Assembly: GCF_014197135.1 (NCBI RefSeq)
Contig: NZ_JACIFA010000016.1
Span: 1-64,000, forward strand
Direction: 5' to 3'
Length of the DNA: 64,000 nucleotides
Source of the DNA: Sphingomonas zeae
GTDB lineage: Bacteria; Pseudomonadota; Alphaproteobacteria; Sphingomonadales; Sphingomonadaceae
Of this stretch, positions 60,807-64,000 are shown piece by piece. The notes beneath the pieces are model-generated. The model saw nothing but the letters and a program-made list of their open reading frames with translations, was not told where the DNA came from and ran no database searches. Each line of letters opens with the position of its first letter. The first letter of the stretch is position 1. The translations under genes and the position numbers were made by a program.

Positions 60807-62237
60807 TTAGCCGCGATAGGTCACCTTCTTGACGGTCGCGACGACCTTGTTCGCGTCGACCAGCGCCAGCTTTTCAAGGTTGGCGGCATAAGGCAGCGGC
60901 ACGTCCTCGTTGGTCACGCGCAGCACCGGCGCGTCGAGGTCGTCAAACCCTTCTTCCATCACGACGGCGGTGATTTCCGACGCGATCGAGCAGGTGGGCC
61001 AGCCTTCCTCGACCACGACCAGGCGGTTGGTCTTGGCGAGCGACTTGAGCACCGTCTTGGTGTCGAGCGGACGCAGCGTGCGCAGATCGATGACCTCCGC
61101 GTCGATGCCCTCGGCGGCCAGCTTCTCGGCGGCTTCCAGCGCGACGCCGACCCCGATCGAGTAGGAGACGAGCGTGACGTCCTTGCCCTCGCGCATGATT
61201 CGCGCCTTGCCGATCGGCAGGACGAAATCATCCATCTTGGGCACGTCGAACGAACGACCGTACATCAGCTCGTTTTCGAGGAACACGACCGGGTCTTCCG
61301 ACCGGATCGCCGCCTTCAACAGGCCCTTGGCATCGGCCGCGTCATAGGGCGCGATCACGATCAGGCCGGGAACGCTGGCGTACCATGGACCATAGTTCTG
61401 CGAGTGCTGCGCACCGACGCGGCTGGCGGCACCGTTGGGACCACGGAACACGATCGGGCAGCGCATCTGGCCGCCGGACATATAGTTGGTCTTGGCGGCC
61501 GAGTTGATGATGTGATCGATCGCCTGCATGGCGAAGTTGAACGTCATGAACTCGATGACCGGGCGCAGGCCGCCCATCGCGGCACCCGTGCCGACACCGG
61601 CAAAGCCATATTCGGTGATCGGGGTGTCGATCACGCGGCGGTCGCCGAACTCGTCCAGCAGGCCCTGCGTCACCTTGTAGGCGCCCTGATACTGGGCGAC
61701 TTCCTCGCCCATCACGAAGACGCGGTCGTCGGCGCGCATTTCCTCGGCCATCGCGTCGCGCAGCGCTTCGCGGACGGTGAGCTTCACCATCTCGGTGCCT
61801 TCCGGGATTTCCGGCGAGGCGGGCGCTTCCTGCTCGGCGGCGGCGACCAGTTTCTGCGTGCCGCTTTCCTGCTCGGCGGCAGCGGCGCCTTCCGGCATCG
61901 GCGGGGCGTTGTGATCGGTCGCCTCGTTCTTCGGCGCGGCATTGGCCGCATCGCCCGAACGCGAACCCGAAGCGGCGGCGGTCGACACGTCCTCGCCCTC
62001 TTCGGCCAGCAGCGCGATGGCGGTGCCGACCTTCACATTGTCGGTCCCCTCGGCGATCATGATCTTGGCGATCACGCCCTCATCGACGGCCTCGAATTCC
62101 ATCGTCGCCTTGTCGGTCTCGATCTCGGCCATGATGTCGCCGGACTTGACCGTATCGCCTTCCTTCACCAGCCACTTGGCGAGCGTGCCCTCCTCCATCG
62201 TCGGGGACAGGGCCGGCATCTTGATCTCGATCGCCAT
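60807..62237 (-). CDS. pdhB: Pyruvate dehydrogenase E1 beta subunit with lipoyl domain
   Basis: This is the E1-beta subunit of the pyruvate dehydrogenase complex, 476 residues. An N-terminal lipoyl domain (about 1-80) holds the lipoylated Lys43 in EIETDKATMEFE. An Ala/Glu-rich linker follows, then the transketolase-like region from about 150 (MVKLTVREALRDAM, GVGTGAAMGGLRPV, SQNYGPWYASVPGL) and the C-terminal domain (VIDLRTLRPLD). A lipoyl domain on E1-beta is an alphaproteobacterial feature; in E. coli it is on E2. The start is the ATG at 62237, 1 nt after the pdhA stop. E2 and E3 genes are not in the window. Confidence 0.96.
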   Translation of the reverse strand: MAIEIKMPALSPTMEEGTLAKWLVKEGDTVKSGDIMAEIETDKATMEFEAVDEGVIAKIMIAEGTDNVKVGTAIALLAEEGEDVSTAAASGSRSGDAANAAPKNEATDHNAPPMPEGAAAAEQESGTQKLVAAAEQEAPASPEIPEGTEMVKLTVREALRDAMAEEMRADDRVFVMGEEVAQYQGAYKVTQGLLDEFGDRRVIDTPITEYGFAGVGTGAAMGGLRPVIEFMTFNFAMQAIDHIINSAAKTNYMSGGQMRCPIVFRGPNGAASRVGAQHSQNYGPWYASVPGLIVIAPYDAADAKGLLKAAIRSEDPVVFLENELMYGRSFDVPKMDDFVLPIGKARIMREGKDVTLVSYSIGVGVALEAAEKLAAEGIDAEVIDLRTLRPLDTKTVLKSLAKTNRLVVVEEGWPTCSIASEITAVVMEEGFDDLDAPVLRVTNEDVPLPYAANLEKLALVDANKVVATVKKVTYRG

Positions 62238-62238
62238 C

Positions 62239-63282
62239 TCAGTAACGCTCCACCAGCACTTCAGTGTAGAGTTCAGCCACATCGGGCTCGGGGGTCTGCT
62301 CGGCGAAGTCCGCCGCCTCGTTGACCGTCTTGCGGATGTCCTGCTCCAGAGCCTTCAGATCGGCCTCAGTCACGCCCTGCGCCTCGAGCAGCTTCTTGAC
62401 GTGATCGATCGGGTCCGACTTGTCGCGCACACCCTGCACTTCCTCGCGGCTGCGATACTTGGCCGGGTCGGACATGGAGTGACCGCGATAGCGATAGGTC
62501 TTCATCTCGAGGATGACCGGACCCTTGCCCGCGCGGACCCAGGCCAGCGCCTCTTCGGCCGCGCCACGGCACGCCAGCACGTCCATGCCGTCGACCTGGA
62601 TGCCGGGGATGCGGAAGCTCTCGCCACGGCGATACAGCTGGTCCTCGGACGAGGCGCGGTTCACGGCCGTGCCCATGGCATATTGGTTGTTCTCGATCAC
62701 GAAGATGATCGGGAGCTTCCACAGCTCGGCCATGTTGAAGCTTTCGTACACCTGGCCCTGATTGGCCGCGCCGTCGCCGAAATAGGCGAGGCAGACGCCG
62801 CCGTCATTGCTGTACTTGTGCCCGAACGCCAGGCCGGTGCCCAGCGACACCTGCGCGCCCACGATGCCGTGGCCGCCGTAGAATTTATGCTCGGTCGAGA
62901 ACATGTGCATCGACCCGCCCTTGCCCTTGGAGATGCCGGCGGCACGCCCCGTAAGCTCGGCCATGATGACCTTGGGATCGATGCCATAGGCCAGCATATG
63001 GCCATGGTCGCGGTATCCGGTGATCACCGAATCCTTGTCGCCGTCGAGCGCGGACTGCAGACCCACCGCAACGGCTTCCTGGCCGATATACAGGTGACAG
63101 AAACCGCCGATCAGGCCGAGGCCGTAGAGCTGGCCCGCCTTTTCTTCAAAGCGGCGGATCAGGAGCATCTGCTTGTAGAAATCCAGCAGCTGTTCCTTGG
63201 TAGCCTGGAACGGTTGCGGTTCGGCGGGACGCTCCCGATTGGGAATGGGGGGCTCGCTGGTACGGCTTGGAGCTTTTGCCAC
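62239..63282 (-). CDS. pdhA: Pyruvate dehydrogenase E1 alpha subunit
   Basis: This is the thiamine-diphosphate-binding E1-alpha subunit, 347 residues from a GTG at 63282 that matches the usual (V/M)AKAP start; a GTG at 63294 is also possible. The TPP/Mg site is GDGAANQGQVYESFNMAELW ending in NNQY. Other marks are LIRRFEEKAGQLYGLG, GGSMHMFSTEHKFYGGHG and YRYRGHSMSDPAKYR, the regulatory-loop equivalent of mitochondrial phosphorylation sites. It decarboxylates pyruvate together with PdhB and feeds acetyl groups to E2. The pair ends in a terminator. Confidence 0.96.
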   Translation of the reverse strand: MAKAPSRTSEPPIPNRERPAEPQPFQATKEQLLDFYKQMLLIRRFEEKAGQLYGLGLIGGFCHLYIGQEAVAVGLQSALDGDKDSVITGYRDHGHMLAYGIDPKVIMAELTGRAAGISKGKGGSMHMFSTEHKFYGGHGIVGAQVSLGTGLAFGHKYSNDGGVCLAYFGDGAANQGQVYESFNMAELWKLPIIFVIENNQYAMGTAVNRASSEDQLYRRGESFRIPGIQVDGMDVLACRGAAEEALAWVRAGKGPVILEMKTYRYRGHSMSDPAKYRSREEVQGVRDKSDPIDHVKKLLEAQGVTEADLKALEQDIRKTVNEAADFAEQTPEPDVAELYTEVLVERY

Positions 63283-63453
63283 AGTCGGGAACACCTTTGT
63301 TTCCGTTAGGGAAGGATCGACGCCTATTGGCGCGGTTCTGCGCGAAACTCAATTCCCTGTTATAATTCCCACCCGGACAGGTGGAATTTACGGGGCGATA
63401 GCTTTGCCTTGGTTGCCTTGTCGGCTGGCCCGAGCCTACAACGCTGACCGACC

Positions 63454-64000
63454 ATGGATAGACCCGTTCACCCGTTTCGCATCGCCAATTTCCGCAGCTA
63501 CTGGCTGTCACGGTTCAGCGGGACCATCGCCGTGTCCGCCATGTCGATCGTCATCGGCTGGCAGGTGTACAATCTGGCGCGTGAGACGATGGACGTGCGC
63601 CAGGCCGCTTTCATGCTGGGCATGATCGGCTTCGCGCAGTTCGTGCCGCTGTTCCTGCTGACCCCGATCACGGGCCTTGTCGCCGACAGCGTAGACCGGC
63701 GCTGGATCGTGCGGGGCACGACCGCGCTGCTGGTCGTGACCGCCGCGACCCTGTGGCTGCTGACCTGGTCGGGGCATTTGACGCTGGGGGCGCTGTTCAC
63801 GGCCGCCGTCGCGTTCGGCATCGCCCGCGCCTTTTCGGGACCCGCCTATTCGGCGCTCGCCCCCAATCTGGTACCGCGCGAAAGCCTGCCCACCGCGATC
63901 GCGGTCAGTTCGATCGCATGGCAGGTCGGCACGATCGCGGGGCCGAGCGTCGGCGGCCTGCTTTATGCGGTCCATCCCGAGTTTGCCTATGGCGTCGCCT
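63454..64000 (+). CDS. MFS exporter, partial at window end
   Basis: An open frame from the ATG at 63454 runs off the window edge, giving 182 codons. It begins MDRPVHPFRIANFRSYWLSR, with helix 1 (FSGTIAVSAMSIVIGWQVY), the loop GLVADSVDRRWIV after helix 2, matching GxxxDxxxRR, and helix 4-5 GIARAFSGPAYSALAPNLVP. This is typical of the EntS-type major-facilitator exporters (DUF894/MFS_3). Substrate is unknown. It diverges from pdhA over about 170 bp. Confidence 0.8.
   Translation, partial: MDRPVHPFRIANFRSYWLSRFSGTIAVSAMSIVIGWQVYNLARETMDVRQAAFMLGMIGFAQFVPLFLLTPITGLVADSVDRRWIVRGTTALLVVTAATLWLLTWSGHLTLGALFTAAVAFGIARAFSGPAYSALAPNLVPRESLPTAIAVSSIAWQVGTIAGPSVGGLLYAVHPEFAYGVA

Overview
The window is GC-rich, densely packed chromosomal DNA that reads as a sphingomonad (Alphaproteobacteria, Sphingomonas or a close relative). 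The evidence is gene content: several large TonB-dependent receptors paired with glycoside hydrolases, an alphaproteobacterial pdhA-pdhB pair in which E1-beta carries its own lipoyl domain, a sugar transferase of the XrtA/PEP-CTERM-associated type, a 916-residue GyrA with a sphingomonad-like sequence, and intergenic palindromic repeats of the kind common in this group. The species assignment is inference; no rRNA gene is present.

Region 1 (1-2 kb) holds a wrecked IS3-family transposase, then a MarR regulator translationally coupled to an NmrA-type NAD(P)-binding protein. Region 2 (2.1-10.3 kb) is a compact glucan-utilisation locus: a GH3 beta-glucosidase diverges from a lacI-TonB receptor-glucoamylase-like hydrolase (PF10091/GH144-like) operon. 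Two tandem LacI-type operator half-repeats lie in the shared promoter. A tRNA-Pro(TGG) follows, with three 12-bp direct repeats just beyond its 3' end, possibly the scar of an integrated element.

Region 3 (10.9-29.3 kb) is a second, larger plant-polysaccharide block: a TonB receptor-esterase-GH2 operon, an MFS-GH31 pair, an MFS-GH43 pair diverging from a second LacI regulator, and a TonB receptor-GH43 pair headed by a perfect 16-bp palindrome. Together these suggest outer-membrane import, periplasmic trimming, inner-membrane uptake and cytoplasmic or periplasmic hydrolysis of a xylan-like or uronate-containing heteropolysaccharide. The substrate is inferred, not shown.

Region 4 (29.4-41.4 kb) is mostly housekeeping: an NTF2-like protein, a Zur/Fur-type repressor, heme A synthase, rplM-rpsI, a DMT permease, a decayed stretch, an unknown secreted protein, modABC for molybdate, lepA, an NR kinase-pnuC pair, tRNA-Pro(CGG) and a DUF815 ATPase. 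Region 5 (41.4-48.9 kb) concerns the cell surface: a TPR protein and XrtA-type sugar transferase, a mannose-1-phosphate guanylyltransferase, a WalW-like polysaccharide deacetylase, and an unusual soluble PAS histidine kinase with a weak ATP-binding domain.

Region 6 (49-64 kb) contains an Lrp/AsnC regulator, a periplasmic repeat protein, yaaA-SDR, gyrA-DUF952, a soluble chemoreceptor with CBS input domains, DUF488, trmFO overlapping tail-to-tail with an EF-hand gene, an NDUFAF6-like squalene/phytoene-synthase-fold protein, pdhA-pdhB, and the start of an MFS exporter cut by the window edge. I found no CRISPR array, no prophage and no clear new defence system. The most unusual items are the CBS-MCP, the degenerate PAS kinase, the candidate beta-1,2-glucan locus, the tRNA-Pro repeat scar and the convergent trmFO/EF-hand overlap.
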